From Aquitalea pelogenes (GTDB taxonomy: Bacteria; Pseudomonadota; Gammaproteobacteria; Burkholderiales; Chromobacteriaceae), in NCBI RefSeq assembly GCF_001515305.1, contig NZ_LNQV01000002.1, positions 62,001 to 126,000 on the forward strand: 64,000 nucleotides of DNA, written 5' to 3'. Positions 1 to 9,702 of this stretch are shown here, piece by piece. The number at the start of each line of letters is the position of its first letter. The first letter of the stretch is position 1. The notes beneath the pieces are model-generated. The model saw only the letters and a list, made by a program, of their open reading frames with translations, searched no databases and was not told the DNA's origin. The translations under genes were made by a program, and so were the position numbers.

Positions 1-349
1 TGGCGTCGACCGGGCATGCCTCTTCGCAGAAACCGCAGAAGATGCACTTGGTCAGGTCGATGTCGTAACGGGAAGTACGGCGGGTGCCGTCTTCACGCTG
101 TTCCGACTCGATCGAGATCGCCATTGCCGGGCACACCGCCTCGCACAACTTACAGGCAATGCAACGCTCTTCACCGTTGGCGTAGCGACGCTGCGCATGC
201 AGGCCGCGGAAGCGCGGGGAGATCGGCGTCTTCTCTTCCGGGAACTGGACGGTGATCTTGCGGGCAAAGAAATAACGCCCGGTCAGCATCAGGCCCTTGA
301 CCAGTTCCACCAGCAGGAAGGTTTTGAAAAAGTTGCGAATCGTATCCAT
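1..349 (-). CDS. nuoI: NADH-quinone oxidoreductase subunit I (partial, 3' end outside window)
   Basis: Peripheral-arm ferredoxin-like subunit of complex I that passes electrons through two [4Fe-4S] clusters (N6a, N6b) toward quinone. The start codon is at 347-349 on the minus strand and the protein begins [20 protein letters not shown]. Both cluster motifs are visible, [12 protein letters not shown] at about residues 58-69 and [12 protein letters not shown] at about 97-108. The reading frame stays open to the left edge, so the C-terminus is missing. It lies 17 bp downstream of nuoH in the nuo operon. Identity is near certain from the motif pair and the context. Confidence 0.95.
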   Translation of the reverse strand, partial: MDTIRNFFKTFLLVELVKGLMLTGRYFFARKITVQFPEEKTPISPRFRGLHAQRRYANGEERCIACKLCEAVCPAMAISIESEQREDGTRRTSRYDIDLTKCIFCGFCEEACPVDA

Positions 350-366
350 GTTCTTTACCTATCCCC

Positions 367-1413
367 TCAGTTCCACAGCGACAGCGGGGTCATCATCCAG
401 ATACCCAGGACCAGGATCCACACCAGGGTAACCGGAATGAACACCTTCCAGCCCAGACGCATGATCTGGTCGTAGCGATAACGCGGGAATGTCGCGCGGA
501 ACCACAGGAAGCAGAACAGCACAAACGCCATCTTCGCAGCCAGCCAGAAGAAGCCACCAGCACCCAGCAGGCCCCAGCTTGCCGGGAAGGGCGATAGCCA
601 GCCACCCAGGAACAGGATGGAAGTCAGGGCGGAAACCAGAATCATGTTGGCGTATTCGGCGAGGAAGAATACGGCGAATGCCATGCCGGAGTATTCCACG
701 TGGAAACCGGCCACGATTTCGGATTCACCTTCGGCCACGTCAAACGGAGCACGGTTGGTTTCGGCCACACCGGAGATCAGGTAGACGATGAACAGCGGGA
801 ACAGCGGCAACCAGTTCCAGGAGAACAGCGAACCACCTGCCATGCCATGTGCCTGCTGCTTGACGATGTCAACCAGGTTCAGGCTGCTGGACACCATCAG
901 AACGCCAACCAGTGCGAAGCCCATCGCCAGTTCGTAAGAAACGATCTGTGCGGCAGAGCGCATGGCACCAAGGAAGGAGTACTTGGAGTTACCAGCCCAG
1001 CCGGCCACGATGATGCCGTAAACACCAATCGAGGACAGCGCCAGGATGTACAGCAAGGACGCGTTGATGTTGGCCAGAACCAGCGTGTCGCTGAAGGGAA
1101 CCACAGCCCAGGCCGCCAGTGCCGGGCCGATGGCCAGCACCGGAGCCAGCAGGAACAAGCCCTTGCTGGACTGCGTCGGCAGGATGATTTCCTTCATCAG
1201 CAGCTTCAGGCCGTCAGCCAGCGGCTGCAGCAGGCCCAGCGGACCAACCCGGTTAGGGCCGATACGGATCTGCATGTAGCCAATGACCTTGCGCTCGGCG
1301 TAGGTCAGATAAGCGACGGTAATCATCATCGGTGCCACGATGGCGATGATTTTCAGCAGGGTCCACACCGTGAGCCCCGCTTCATTACCGAGAATGCTTT
1401 GCAAGAACTCCAT
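367..1413 (-). CDS. nuoH: NADH-quinone oxidoreductase subunit H
   Basis: Membrane-arm subunit of complex I, 348 aa, that helps form the quinone-binding chamber next to NuoB and NuoD. The sequence is strongly hydrophobic with about eight membrane segments. It carries the family-typical stretch [18 protein letters not shown] near the N-terminus and the acidic loop [24 protein letters not shown], split here for brevity, around residues 210-235. Length matches the family. It starts 3 bp after the nuoG stop, consistent with translational coupling. Nothing unusual was seen. Confidence 0.97.
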   Translation of the reverse strand: MEFLQSILGNEAGLTVWTLLKIIAIVAPMMITVAYLTYAERKVIGYMQIRIGPNRVGPLGLLQPLADGLKLLMKEIILPTQSSKGLFLLAPVLAIGPALAAWAVVPFSDTLVLANINASLLYILALSSIGVYGIIVAGWAGNSKYSFLGAMRSAAQIVSYELAMGFALVGVLMVSSSLNLVDIVKQQAHGMAGGSLFSWNWLPLFPLFIVYLISGVAETNRAPFDVAEGESEIVAGFHVEYSGMAFAVFFLAEYANMILVSALTSILFLGGWLSPFPASWGLLGAGGFFWLAAKMAFVLFCFLWFRATFPRYRYDQIMRLGWKVFIPVTLVWILVLGIWMMTPLSLWN

Positions 1414-1416
1414 GTT

Positions 1417-3771
1417 TTACCCCTGTGAAAGCGCGATGGAATCGAACATGCCACCCAGACCAGCAGTCAGCGGGTGAGCTGTTGCCAGGCGCACCGTATC
1501 AGCCGGCAGACTGTCGTCGGCTTCAACCAGCACCTTCAGCTCGCCACTACCCTGACGCAACACGGCCTGGGAACCGGCCGCCACATTCAGGCTGGCCAGC
1601 ACGCTGGAGTGCGCGGAGGCAACCGGCGCAGCTGCATCCGCAGTCTTCTGCAAGGACGGCGCACGGCGGCAGATGGCATCAGCCTGGTACAGCGGCACTT
1701 CGCCAATGCGCACCAGACCGGTGGTCACGGCTGCATTGATGGCCACATCGCCCAGTGCATTGCTGAGGGAGGATTCGATGGAACCCTTGGCCAGCAATTC
1801 GGCACGGACTTCTTCAGCACTGTTCTGCTCGAAGCCGGTCAGGCCCAGCATATTGCCCAGTACACGAAGCACCTTCCAGGCCGGACGGGTTTCGCCTAGC
1901 GGACGCACTACGCCGTTGAAGGACTGCAGCTTGCCTTCCATGTTGACGAAGGAACCGGCGGTCTCGGAGAACGGCGCGATCGGCAACAGCACGTCAGCGT
2001 AATCCAGCAGGCCTGCGCCCTTGTAGGCGGTCAGCGCAATCACGGTGGCGGCCTGTTTCATGGCGGCTACCGCAGCTTGCGGATTGTAGCTGTCGGACTC
2101 GACTTCGGTGTTGAGCAGGAAGTAAGCCTTGCGCGGCGCGGCAATCATTGCAGCAGCGTTCAGACCTGCAGTGGCCGCAGCACCAAAGGCGGCGCGGTGC
2201 GGCAAGGCACCAACCAGTTCAGCACCGGTGCTGTTGGCAGCTTCAGCCAGCAGGCCGAAACGTGCGCCGGTCAGCGCGGAGATTTCCTGTGCCAGCTTCA
2301 GCAGTTGGGCGAAGGCAGGATGGTGCTGCGCCACATTGCCCAGCACGATGGCAGCCGATTCGGCACCACTCAGGCTGGCGGCAATAGCTTGTGCCTCGGC
2401 ACCAACAGTAACAGCAGCCAGATCAACGGCGGTTTGAGCAGACTTGAGCTCAACCACAGCCTTCAGCACCTGGGCCAGCGCGTTAACCAGCGCCAGCGGC
2501 GATACGATCAGCTTGGCATTGACTGCGGTCAGCAGCGCATCGTCAGTCACGTGGATGACGTTGAGCGCACTGCCCTTCTTCACCGCCTGACGCAGGCGGG
2601 AAGCCAGCAGCGGCTGTTCCTTGCGCTGCGTGCTGCCCACCACCAGGATGGACTTGGCCGTGGTCAGCTCGACAATGCTGGAACCCAGCCATTGCGCGCC
2701 TTGCTGGGCGGCATCGGCCGAGAAGTCGCTACGACGCAGACGGTAGTCGATGTTGTTCACACCAAAGCTGCGAGCCAGCTTTTGTGCCAGATACAGTTCT
2801 TCGGTAGTGGAGTGCGGACTGGTGAGGAAGCCGATGGCATCCTTGCCGTGATCGGCGGATACGCCGTTCAGGCCCTTGACCACGTAGGCCAGAGCGGTTT
2901 CCCAGTCGGTTTCGTGCCACTTGCCGTCAAACTTGATCATCGGCTTTTGCAGACGCTCGGCCGAATTCAGGCCCTCATACGAGAAGCGGTCGCGGTCGGC
3001 GATCCAGCATTCGTTGATGGCTTCATTTTCCAGCGGCAGTACACGCATTACTTCGTTGGATTTCACCTGAACGATCAGGTTGGAACCCAGACCATCGTGC
3101 GGGCTGACCGACTTGCGGCGGGACAGCTCCCAGGCACGGGTGGTGTAGCGGAAAGGCTTGGATGTCAGCGCGCCAACCGGGCAGAGGTCGATGACGTTAC
3201 CGGAGATTTCCGAATTAACGGTCTTGCCCAGGTAGGGCATGATTTCCGAGAATTCGCTACGGTTAGCCATGCCGATTTCCTGGAAACCGCCGATTTCTTC
3301 GGTGAAGCGCACGCAGCGGGTGCAGTGGATGCAACGCGCCATTTCTTCAGCCGATACCAGCGGGCCCATGTCCTTGGCCACCACAGTGCGCTTTTCTTCC
3401 TGATAGCGCGAGGTGGAGTTGCCATAGCCCACGGCCAGATCCTGCAGCTGGCACTCGCCGCCCTGATCGCAGATCGGGCAATCCAGCGGGTGGTTGATCA
3501 GCAGGAATTCCATCACGCCGGCTTGTGCCTTCTTGGCCAGGTCGGAATGGGTATGCACCTTCATGCCGTCGGTCACCGGCGTAGCGCAGGCGGGCAGCGG
3601 CTTGGGTGCCTTTTCCACTTCAACCAGACACATGCGGCAGTTGGCAGCGATGGACAGTTTCTTGTGGTAGCAGAAGTGAGGGATGTGCGTACCCACGGAA
3701 TGGGCGGCATCCATCACGGTACTGCCTTGCGGGACAGTCAGTTTTTTACCGTCGATTTCGATTTCAAGCAT
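1417..3771 (-). CDS. nuoG: NADH-quinone oxidoreductase subunit G
   Basis: Large iron-sulfur subunit of the peripheral arm, 784 aa. The N-terminus is a [2Fe-2S] ferredoxin domain (HFCYHKK...NCRMC, residues about 33-50). It is followed by the His-Cys cluster segment DCPICDQGGECQLQD at about 98-112 and the CIHCTRC cluster near 145. The rest is the molybdopterin-oxidoreductase-like fold, which carries no molybdenum in this family. The protein is alanine-rich toward the C-terminus. The stop is 3 bp before nuoH and the start is 3 bp after nuoF, so the genes are tightly packed in one operon. Confidence 0.97.
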   Translation of the reverse strand: MLEIEIDGKKLTVPQGSTVMDAAHSVGTHIPHFCYHKKLSIAANCRMCLVEVEKAPKPLPACATPVTDGMKVHTHSDLAKKAQAGVMEFLLINHPLDCPICDQGGECQLQDLAVGYGNSTSRYQEEKRTVVAKDMGPLVSAEEMARCIHCTRCVRFTEEIGGFQEIGMANRSEFSEIMPYLGKTVNSEISGNVIDLCPVGALTSKPFRYTTRAWELSRRKSVSPHDGLGSNLIVQVKSNEVMRVLPLENEAINECWIADRDRFSYEGLNSAERLQKPMIKFDGKWHETDWETALAYVVKGLNGVSADHGKDAIGFLTSPHSTTEELYLAQKLARSFGVNNIDYRLRRSDFSADAAQQGAQWLGSSIVELTTAKSILVVGSTQRKEQPLLASRLRQAVKKGSALNVIHVTDDALLTAVNAKLIVSPLALVNALAQVLKAVVELKSAQTAVDLAAVTVGAEAQAIAASLSGAESAAIVLGNVAQHHPAFAQLLKLAQEISALTGARFGLLAEAANSTGAELVGALPHRAAFGAAATAGLNAAAMIAAPRKAYFLLNTEVESDSYNPQAAVAAMKQAATVIALTAYKGAGLLDYADVLLPIAPFSETAGSFVNMEGKLQSFNGVVRPLGETRPAWKVLRVLGNMLGLTGFEQNSAEEVRAELLAKGSIESSLSNALGDVAINAAVTTGLVRIGEVPLYQADAICRRAPSLQKTADAAAPVASAHSSVLASLNVAAGSQAVLRQGSGELKVLVEADDSLPADTVRLATAHPLTAGLGGMFDSIALSQG

Positions 3772-3774
3772 CGC

Positions 3775-5070
3775 TCAACACCATTTGTGGTCCACCAAGG
3801 GCTTCTTGTGTTCGATCAGATACTCGAACTCATTGCGGAAGTGCTTGGTGAAACTGCGAACCGGGAACACGGCAGCATCTGCCAGTGCACAGATGGTACG
3901 GCCGGCCATGTTATTGCCTACCGAATCCAGGAGCTCCAGATCACCCGGACGGCCTTCGCCGTTGGCGATGCGATGGATCACCTTGTACAGCCAGCCGGTG
4001 CCTTCGCGGCACGGCGTACACTGGCCGCAGGACTCTTCGTGATAGAAGTAGGCCAGACGCTCCAGCGCCTTCACCATGCACACATCTTCATTCATCACGA
4101 TGACAGCCCCAGAACCCAGCATGGAGCCGGCCTTGGAGATGCTGTCGTAGTCCATCGTGCATTGCATCATGACATCGCCGGGCAATACCGGAGCGGACGA
4201 ACCACCCGGAATCACTGCCTTCAGCTTCTTGCCATCACGCATGCCGCCTGCCATTTCCAGCAGTACCGAGAACGGGGTGCCCAGCGGAATCTCGTAATTG
4301 CCCGGACGATTCACGTGACCGGATACCGAGAACAGCTTGGTACCGCCATTGTTCGGCTTGCCCGCTTCCAGGAACTTCTGTGCACCATCACGAATGATGA
4401 AAGGCACGGAGGCGAAGGACTCGGTGTTGTTGATGGTGGTCGGCTTGCCGTACAGGCCGAAGCTGGCCGGGAACGGCGGCTTGAAGCGCGGCTGGCCTTT
4501 TTTGCCTTCCAGCGATTCGAGCAGCGCGGTTTCTTCACCGCAGATGTAGGCACCATAACCATGGTGGGCGAACAGATCGAAGCTGAAGTCGCTGCCGAGA
4601 ATGTTCTTGCCCAGGAAACCAGCCTGACGGGCTTCATCCAGTGCTGCTTCGAACAGTTCGTACTCTTCGAAGATTTCACCGTGGATGTAGTTGTAGCCAG
4701 CCTTGGTACCCATGGCGTAGCCGGCGATGATCATGCCTTCGATCAGCGCATGCGGATTGAAACGCAGGATGTCGCGGTCCTTGAAAGTACCCGGTTCACC
4801 CTCGTCGGTGTTGCACACCACGTATTTGTCGCCCGGGAAAGAGCGCGGCATGAAGCTCCACTTCAGGCCGGTGGGGAAGCCCGCACCGCCACGGCCGCGC
4901 AGACCGGAATTTTTCACTTCGGCGATCACATCCTCTTGCGGCATCTTGGATTCGATGATGCGACGCAGGGCCTGGTAGCCGCCACGGGCCACGTAGGCCT
5001 CCAGCTTCCAGCAGTCCTGCGCAGAGGTGTCCACGCCGTCGAAAATCACACCATTGACGAAGATTGCCAT
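3775..5070 (-). CDS. nuoF: NADH-quinone oxidoreductase subunit F
   Basis: Site of NADH oxidation in complex I, 431 aa, binding FMN and cluster N3. The glycine-rich nucleotide-binding segment [18 protein letters not shown] lies near residue 60, and the cluster ligands appear as [12 protein letters not shown] near residue 345. A longer open frame exists upstream (to 5178), but it overlaps nuoE. The ATG at 5070 gives the normal family N-terminus ([12 protein letters not shown]) and overlaps the nuoE stop by one base (TGATG), a typical coupling arrangement, so this start is preferred. Confidence 0.96.
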   Translation of the reverse strand: MAIFVNGVIFDGVDTSAQDCWKLEAYVARGGYQALRRIIESKMPQEDVIAEVKNSGLRGRGGAGFPTGLKWSFMPRSFPGDKYVVCNTDEGEPGTFKDRDILRFNPHALIEGMIIAGYAMGTKAGYNYIHGEIFEEYELFEAALDEARQAGFLGKNILGSDFSFDLFAHHGYGAYICGEETALLESLEGKKGQPRFKPPFPASFGLYGKPTTINNTESFASVPFIIRDGAQKFLEAGKPNNGGTKLFSVSGHVNRPGNYEIPLGTPFSVLLEMAGGMRDGKKLKAVIPGGSSAPVLPGDVMMQCTMDYDSISKAGSMLGSGAVIVMNEDVCMVKALERLAYFYHEESCGQCTPCREGTGWLYKVIHRIANGEGRPGDLELLDSVGNNMAGRTICALADAAVFPVRSFTKHFRNEFEYLIEHKKPLVDHKWC

Positions 5071-5570
5071 CAGTTCAGCTCCGCCAGTTTCTTGTCGATT
5101 GCTTCGGGCGTCATGAAGCTGCACATCTTGTGGTTGTTCACCAGCAAGACCGGCGCATCGCCGCAGGCACCCATGCACTCCCCTTCCAGCAAGGTGTACT
5201 TGCCGTCAGCACTGGTTTCGCCAATGGCGATGCCAAGCTTCTTGGAGATGTACTCGGCAGCATTCACGCCACCGGACAGGGCACAGGGCAGGTTGGTACA
5301 AACGGTAATCTTGTACTTGCCCACCGGCTTCATGTCGTACATGTTGTAGAAGGTGGCGACTTCGTAAGCAGCTACCGGAGCGATATTCAGGTAGTTGGCA
5401 ACGAATTCGATCACCTCGGTATTCAGGCAGCGCTCTTCCGGTGTCTTGCCGGTTTCCCGACGCTCCACCAGGGCAATGCGCAGCGCGCCCATAACCGCCG
5501 AACGAGCCTGGTCAGCCGGATACTTGGCGACTTCGCGGTCGATGGCGGCGAGTGATTGTGCGGATAGCAT
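5070..5570 (-). CDS. nuoE: NADH-quinone oxidoreductase subunit E
   Basis: 24-kDa thioredoxin-fold subunit of complex I, 166 aa, carrying the [2Fe-2S] cluster N1a next to NuoF. The four ligands are seen as CTNLPC around residues 92-97 and CMGAC around 131-135. Length and order fit the family. The start codon overlaps the nuoD stop at 5570, and its own stop overlaps the nuoF start, so translation is probably coupled through this stretch. Confidence 0.96.
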   Translation of the reverse strand: MLSAQSLAAIDREVAKYPADQARSAVMGALRIALVERRETGKTPEERCLNTEVIEFVANYLNIAPVAAYEVATFYNMYDMKPVGKYKITVCTNLPCALSGGVNAAEYISKKLGIAIGETSADGKYTLLEGECMGACGDAPVLLVNNHKMCSFMTPEAIDKKLAELN

Positions 5571-6823
5571 TAGCGGTCAATCTCCCCAAACACGATATCC
5601 TGGGTACCGATGATGGCCACCACGTCGGCAATCATGTGACCCGTTGCCATTTCATTCAGGGCTGCCAGATGGGCAAAACCCGGGGCACGGATTTTCAGTC
5701 GGTACGGTTTGTTGGCACCGTCGGATACCAGATAGATACCGAACTCACCCTTCGGATGTTCTACAGCCGCGTAGGCTTCACCTTCAGGCACATGCATGCC
5801 TTCGGTAAACAGCTTGAAGTGGTGAATCAGGTCTTCCATATTCGACTTCATGCCTTCGCGGGAAGGCGGAGCCACTTTATGGTTGTCGGTGATGACCGGG
5901 CCGGGATTGTCACGCAGCCATGCCACACATTGCTGGATGATGCGGTTGGACTGGCGCATTTCTTCCACGCGGACCAGGTAACGGTCGTAGCTGTCACCCT
6001 TCTTGCCCACCGGGATATCGAAGTCCAGACGGTCGTATACGTCGTAGGGCTGCTTCTTGCGCAGATCCCACTCGATGCCGGAACCACGCAGCATCGGGCC
6101 GGAGAAACCCAGGTTTTTGGCACGTTCCGGGCTGACCACGCCGATGTCTACGGTACGCTGCTTCCAGATACGGTTATCGGTCAGCAGGGTTTCGTATTCG
6201 TCTACGTAAGTCGGGAAACGCTTGGTGAAATCGTCGATGAAGTCCAGCATGGAACCCTTGCGGCCTTCGTTCAGGCGCGCCAGCTCCTTGGCGTTCTTGA
6301 TCTTGGATACGGTGTACTGCGGCATGGAGTCCGGCAGATCACGGTATACGCCACCCGGGCGGAAGTAGGCGGCATGCATACGGGCACCGGACACGGCTTC
6401 GTAGCAGTCCATCAGGTCCTCACGCTCACGGAAAGCGTACAGGAACATGGTCATGGCGCCGATGTCGATGGCGTGAGCGCCAATCCACAGCAGGTGGTTC
6501 AGGATACGGGTGATTTCAGCAAACATCACACGGATGTATTGCGCACGCAGCGGCACTTCGATTTGCAGCAGCTTTTCGATGGCCAGGCAGTAGGCGTGCT
6601 CGTTGCACATCATGGATACGTAGTCGAGACGGTCCATATACGGCAAGGACTGGATGAAAGTCTTGCTTTCAGCCAGTTTCTCGGTACCGCGGTGCAGCAG
6701 GCCAATGTGCGGGTCGGCACGCTGGATCACTTCGCCGTCCAGCTCCAGCACCAGACGCAATACGCCGTGGGCTGCCGGGTGCTGAGGACCAAAGTTCAGC
6801 GTGTAGTTACGGATCTCAGCCAC
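5570..6823 (-). CDS. nuoD: NADH-quinone oxidoreductase subunit D
   Basis: 49-kDa subunit of complex I, 417 aa, lining the quinone pocket with NuoB. Family stretches [17 protein letters not shown] and HRGTEKLAE are visible near the N-terminus. The start chosen is GTG at 6823, giving [11 protein letters not shown] as in most homologues. It overlaps the end of nuoC by 8 bp and is preceded by GAGGAG at a suitable distance. An in-frame ATG at 6838 would add five residues but lies upstream of part of that ribosome site. Confidence 0.95.
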   Translation of the reverse strand: MAEIRNYTLNFGPQHPAAHGVLRLVLELDGEVIQRADPHIGLLHRGTEKLAESKTFIQSLPYMDRLDYVSMMCNEHAYCLAIEKLLQIEVPLRAQYIRVMFAEITRILNHLLWIGAHAIDIGAMTMFLYAFREREDLMDCYEAVSGARMHAAYFRPGGVYRDLPDSMPQYTVSKIKNAKELARLNEGRKGSMLDFIDDFTKRFPTYVDEYETLLTDNRIWKQRTVDIGVVSPERAKNLGFSGPMLRGSGIEWDLRKKQPYDVYDRLDFDIPVGKKGDSYDRYLVRVEEMRQSNRIIQQCVAWLRDNPGPVITDNHKVAPPSREGMKSNMEDLIHHFKLFTEGMHVPEGEAYAAVEHPKGEFGIYLVSDGANKPYRLKIRAPGFAHLAALNEMATGHMIADVVAIIGTQDIVFGEIDR

Positions 6824-7412
6824 CGTAGTTCTCCTCACGAATGATGCGCGGAGTGATTTCGCGCGGTTCGATGGTGACCGGCTGGTAGATCACGCGCTGC
6901 TGGGTCGGGTCGTAACGCATTTCAACGTGACCGGACAGCGGGAAATCCTTGCGGAACGGATGGCCGACAAAGCCATAGTCGGTCAGGATGCGACGCAGGT
7001 CGGGATGACCTTCAAACACGATGCCGTACAGGTCGAACGCTTCACGTTCGAACCAGTTGGCCGCATTCCAGATGGGGTTGACCGAGGCGAGCAGCGGGAA
7101 GCTGTCATCTTCGGCAAACACGCGCAGACGGATACGGACATTGTGCTTGAGTGACAGCAGGTGATAGACGGCAGCAAAGCGCGGGCCATCCCACGGCTCG
7201 TCACGGTAGGCACTGTAGTCCATACCGCACAGGTCGATCAGTTGTTCGAAGGAAAGTTCGGCATGATCACGCAGCGTGGTGGCCACGTCGGTCAGATCTG
7301 CCGCCTTGCAGACGATGGTCAGTTCATCGAGGGCCAGCGTGCTTGAAACAAGCTTGTCGCCCAGCACACGCTCGACGACCGATCCCAGTGCTTCCATTTT
7401 CTTGGAGGCCAT
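6816..7412 (-). CDS. nuoC: NADH-quinone oxidoreductase subunit C
   Basis: 30-kDa structural subunit of the peripheral arm, 198 aa, tightly bound to NuoD. The signature region [20 protein letters not shown], shown here at its maximum length, lies at about residues 118-137, followed by [20 protein letters not shown]. It is separate from nuoD, as in most betaproteobacteria, rather than fused as in E. coli. The 3' end overlaps the nuoD start by 8 bp. Confidence 0.95.
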   Translation of the reverse strand: MASKKMEALGSVVERVLGDKLVSSTLALDELTIVCKAADLTDVATTLRDHAELSFEQLIDLCGMDYSAYRDEPWDGPRFAAVYHLLSLKHNVRIRLRVFAEDDSFPLLASVNPIWNAANWFEREAFDLYGIVFEGHPDLRRILTDYGFVGHPFRKDFPLSGHVEMRYDPTQQRVIYQPVTIEPREITPRIIREENYGG

Positions 7413-7423
7413 AAGTGCTTACC

Positions 7424-7900
7424 TTATCGGGCGATGGTAGAGGTGCGTTTGATCTTGTTCTGCAGCTGGATGATGCCATACAGCAGTGCTTCGGCAGTCG
7501 GCGGACAGCCCGGCACATAGACATCGACCGGCACAATGCGGTCACAGCCACGGACGACAGAATAGGAATAGTGGTAGTAACCACCACCGTTGGCACAGGA
7601 ACCCATGGAGATGACCCAGCGGGGCTCTGCCATCTGGTCATACACCTTGCGCAGCGCCGGTGCCATCTTGTTGCACAACGTACCAGCCACGATCATCAGG
7701 TCAGACTGACGGGGACTGGGGCGGAAAACGATGCCGAAACGGTCCAGGTCATAACGTGCGGCACCGGCATGCATCATCTCCACCGCACAGCATGCCAGGC
7801 CAAAGGTCATGGGCCACAGCGAACCGGTTCGGGTGTAGTTGATGAGCTTGTCGGCTGTCGTGGTCACGAAGCCTTTTTCCAGAATACCTTCTACTCCCAT
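7424..7900 (-). CDS. nuoB: NADH-quinone oxidoreductase subunit B
   Basis: Subunit holding cluster N2, the last iron-sulfur centre before quinone, 158 aa. The four cysteines are seen at 37, 38 ([12 protein letters not shown]), 102 (GSCANGGG) and 132 ([10 protein letters not shown]). The ATG at 7900 gives the family N-terminus [20 protein letters not shown]. An upstream in-frame start at 7921 would extend further into nuoA. The chosen start overlaps the nuoA stop by 10 bp, indicating coupled translation. Confidence 0.96.
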   Translation of the reverse strand: MGVEGILEKGFVTTTADKLINYTRTGSLWPMTFGLACCAVEMMHAGAARYDLDRFGIVFRPSPRQSDLMIVAGTLCNKMAPALRKVYDQMAEPRWVISMGSCANGGGYYHYSYSVVRGCDRIVPVDVYVPGCPPTAEALLYGIIQLQNKIKRTSTIAR

Positions 7901-8247
7901 TCCAGCGCTCCCTTTTTCCACATGTAGACGAAGCCCAGCGTCAACACCGCCAGGAACTCCACCATTACGCCAAAGCCATAGGCACCAAGTTCTTTCAGGA
8001 CCACAGCCCAGGGAAACAGAAATGCAATTTCCAGATCGAACAGGATGAACAGAATGGCGATGAGGTAGTAGCGAACGTCAAACTTCATGCGTGCGTCTTC
8101 GAAGGCTTCGAATCCACACTCATAAGGAGAGAGTTTCTCAGGGTCGGGACGATTGGGTGCGAGGACCTTGCCAAGGACAATAGGACCTACGCCGACCAAC
8201 AAACCGACGATGACAAACAACAGAATGGGAAAATAATTTTGCAGCAT
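7891..8247 (-). CDS. nuoA: NADH-quinone oxidoreductase subunit A
   Basis: Small membrane subunit at the junction of the two arms of complex I, 118 aa with three membrane helices. The loop [20 protein letters not shown] carries the family cysteine. The start at 8247 ([15 protein letters not shown]) matches homologues. A longer frame to 8295 runs through a hairpin and is not preferred. No strong ribosome site lies immediately upstream (GGGGG and GGGA only). It is the first gene of the operon and is preceded by two terminator-like hairpins, described separately. Confidence 0.95.
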   Translation of the reverse strand: MLQNYFPILLFVIVGLLVGVGPIVLGKVLAPNRPDPEKLSPYECGFEAFEDARMKFDVRYYLIAILFILFDLEIAFLFPWAVVLKELGAYGFGVMVEFLAVLTLGFVYMWKKGALEWE

Positions 8248-8262
8248 TTCCCGTACACCCCC

Positions 8263-8287
8263 AAAAAAAGGAGGAATTACCCTCCTT
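8263..8287 (-). terminator. Terminator-like hairpin in nuoA leader
   Basis: On the minus strand AAGGAGG (8287-8281) pairs with CCTCCTT (8274-8268) across a six-base loop and is followed by a run of T. It lies only 16 bp before the nuoA start, so it could act as an attenuator. The 5' arm is itself a perfect Shine-Dalgarno sequence sequestered in the stem. Function is inferred from structure only. Confidence 0.5.
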
Positions 8288-8291
8288 GGCT

Positions 8292-8328
8292 CCAAATAAA
8301 ATAGGCCACCGGAATCCCGGTGGCCTAT
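8292..8328 (-). terminator. Rho-independent terminator after tRNA-Leu
   Basis: A 12-bp perfect stem (ATAGGCCACCGG at 8301-8312 with CCGGTGGCCTAT at 8317-8328) is followed on the minus strand by TTTTATTT. It lies 10 bp beyond the tRNA 3' end and is well placed to end the tpiA-secG-tRNA transcript before nuoA. Confidence 0.75.
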
Positions 8329-8338
8329 TTTTGAATGG

Positions 8339-8424
8339 TGGTGCCGACAGTGAGACTCGAACTCACACAGCCTACGGCCACTACCCCCTCAAGATAGCGT
8401 GTCTACCAATTTCACCATGTCGGC
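8339..8424 (-). tRNA. tRNA-Leu (anticodon GAG)
   Basis: Cloverleaf of 86 nt including encoded CCA. The acceptor arm GCCGACA pairs with TGTCGGC, the D-loop contains AAATTGGTAGACA, the anticodon stem CTATC/GGTAG flanks the loop TTGAGGG with anticodon GAG, a long variable arm is present as expected for leucine, and the T-arm contains GTTCGAGTC. It lies between secG and nuoA on the same strand. Confidence 0.95.
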
Positions 8425-8533
8425 ACTATATAACTTTACTGTCACTCCGGAATTTTTGATGTAGTACCCGAAGCTTTGCCAGTGGTTGCCCCGACCGGGA
8501 TTTGCGGCGCAACTTGCTCAACCTTGCCACCCA

Positions 8534-8791
8534 TCACACCCAGATCTGTTTTTCCGCCCCCGACAGATAAACAAGGGTGAGACTCGTGGAGAAGAATACA
8601 ACCGCTGCAATTGCAGTGGTTCTACTCAAGAAATTCGCAGAACCAGACGCACCAAACAGACTACCGGAAGCGCCGCTACCGAAAGCTGCACCCATATCCG
8701 CACCCTTGCCATGCTGCATGAGGACAAGGACGATGATCGTCACTGCGGAAAGGAGGTTTATAACCCAAATAAGCGTCTTAATAAGTTCCAT
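8534..8791 (-). CDS. secG: Preprotein translocase subunit SecG
   Basis: Small inner-membrane protein of the SecYEG translocon, 85 aa. Two hydrophobic segments (about residues 5-24 and 52-74) flank the glycine-rich loop MQHGKGADMGAAFGSGASG, which is characteristic of the family. It begins 1 bp upstream of the tpiA stop region, so the two are in one operon (tpiA-secG), a common pairing in betaproteobacteria, with tRNA-Leu downstream. Confidence 0.95.
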   Translation of the reverse strand: MELIKTLIWVINLLSAVTIIVLVLMQHGKGADMGAAFGSGASGSLFGASGSANFLSRTTAIAAVVFFSTSLTLVYLSGAEKQIWV

Positions 8792-8792
8792 A

Positions 8793-9539
8793 CTATATCA
8801 ATTTTCCTGCGGCCTGGCAAATCATCCTGAATGATCCGGCGTCCAGAGATGCCCCACCAACAAGGGCTCCGTCGACATTTTCTGTCTTCAGAATTGACTC
8901 GGCATTCTCTGCCTTTACACTGCCGCCGTAGAGGACGCGAATATTAGCCGAGGGCTTGGCATTTTGCAAGCACCACGTTTTGATTGCGGTGTGAATCTCC
9001 GCAATCTGCTCCAGCGATGCCACCTTGCCGGTGCCGATCGCCCAGACGGGCTCATAAGCAATGACGTACTCGCCGTCGTTCACCTCGGACAGGATGGCCA
9101 GCTGGCTGAAAATCACCTCCAGGTACTGCCCGGACTCGCGCTCGTCCAGGGTTTCACCCACACACAGCACCGGCACCAGGCCCGCAGCCATGGCGTTGTT
9201 CATCTTGGAGAGCAAGGCCGGATTGGCCTCGCCAAAATACTGGCGGCGCTCGGAATGTCCAACCAGTGCATAGCGGCAGCCGACGTCACGGAGCATGTCG
9301 GCAGACACTTCCCCAGTAAAAGCACCGTCAGCGGCAAAGCTGCTGACATCCTGCGCCGACAATTGCAGAGACTGACCGGCAAGCTGCACGCCCAGTGCTG
9401 CCAGATAGACTGCAGGAGCAGCAACACCCACCCAGGGCTGATTGCAGACCGGATCGGCCAGCAAGGCCGCAACCAGGGATTGTGCGCTTTGCGCGCGGGT
9501 ATTCATCTTCCAGTTGCCGATGATCAGCTTGCCTGCCAT
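8793..9539 (-). CDS. tpiA: Triosephosphate isomerase
   Basis: Glycolytic enzyme interconverting dihydroxyacetone phosphate and glyceraldehyde 3-phosphate, 248 aa. The catalytic lysine is in IIGNWKMN (about residue 11), histidine in VGHSERR (about 95), and glutamate in [12 protein letters not shown] (about 167). The phosphate-binding YGGSV is near the end. The frame is open to 9674, but the ATG at 9539 gives the normal N-terminus [13 protein letters not shown]. It is divergent from pstS. Confidence 0.96.
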   Translation of the reverse strand: MAGKLIIGNWKMNTRAQSAQSLVAALLADPVCNQPWVGVAAPAVYLAALGVQLAGQSLQLSAQDVSSFAADGAFTGEVSADMLRDVGCRYALVGHSERRQYFGEANPALLSKMNNAMAAGLVPVLCVGETLDERESGQYLEVIFSQLAILSEVNDGEYVIAYEPVWAIGTGKVASLEQIAEIHTAIKTWCLQNAKPSANIRVLYGGSVKAENAESILKTENVDGALVGGASLDAGSFRMICQAAGKLI

Positions 9540-9621
9540 ATCGCTTGTCTCCGTATTTGAGCTGCGGATTATATCCCCACTCGCGGTGGCGTCAAAACAT
9601 CCCATACGGCTTTTCGACGAC

Positions 9622-9639
9622 TTGTAATATTTCTGAAAA
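9622..9639 (+). promoter_or_regulatory. Putative Pho box upstream of pstS
   Basis: TTGTAATATTTCTGAAAA matches 12 of 18 positions of the PhoB consensus CTGTCATAWAWCTGTCAY, with the two half-sites in the right 11-bp register. It lies about 65 bp before the pstS start, where a PhoB-dependent promoter would be expected. No phoB/phoR genes are in the window. Confidence 0.4.
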
Positions 9640-9702
9640 CTTGGGGGGATAGGATGCGCCTCAACACTTAGCACGCCCTTACCCTAATACTCAGGAGCAA
9701 GC

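Noticed and set aside
2077-5349. 1090-codon open frame on the plus strand across nuoG, nuoF and nuoE
   Set aside because: It is antisense to three well-supported genes. Long open frames opposite GC-rich codons are expected, and the translation has no family features.
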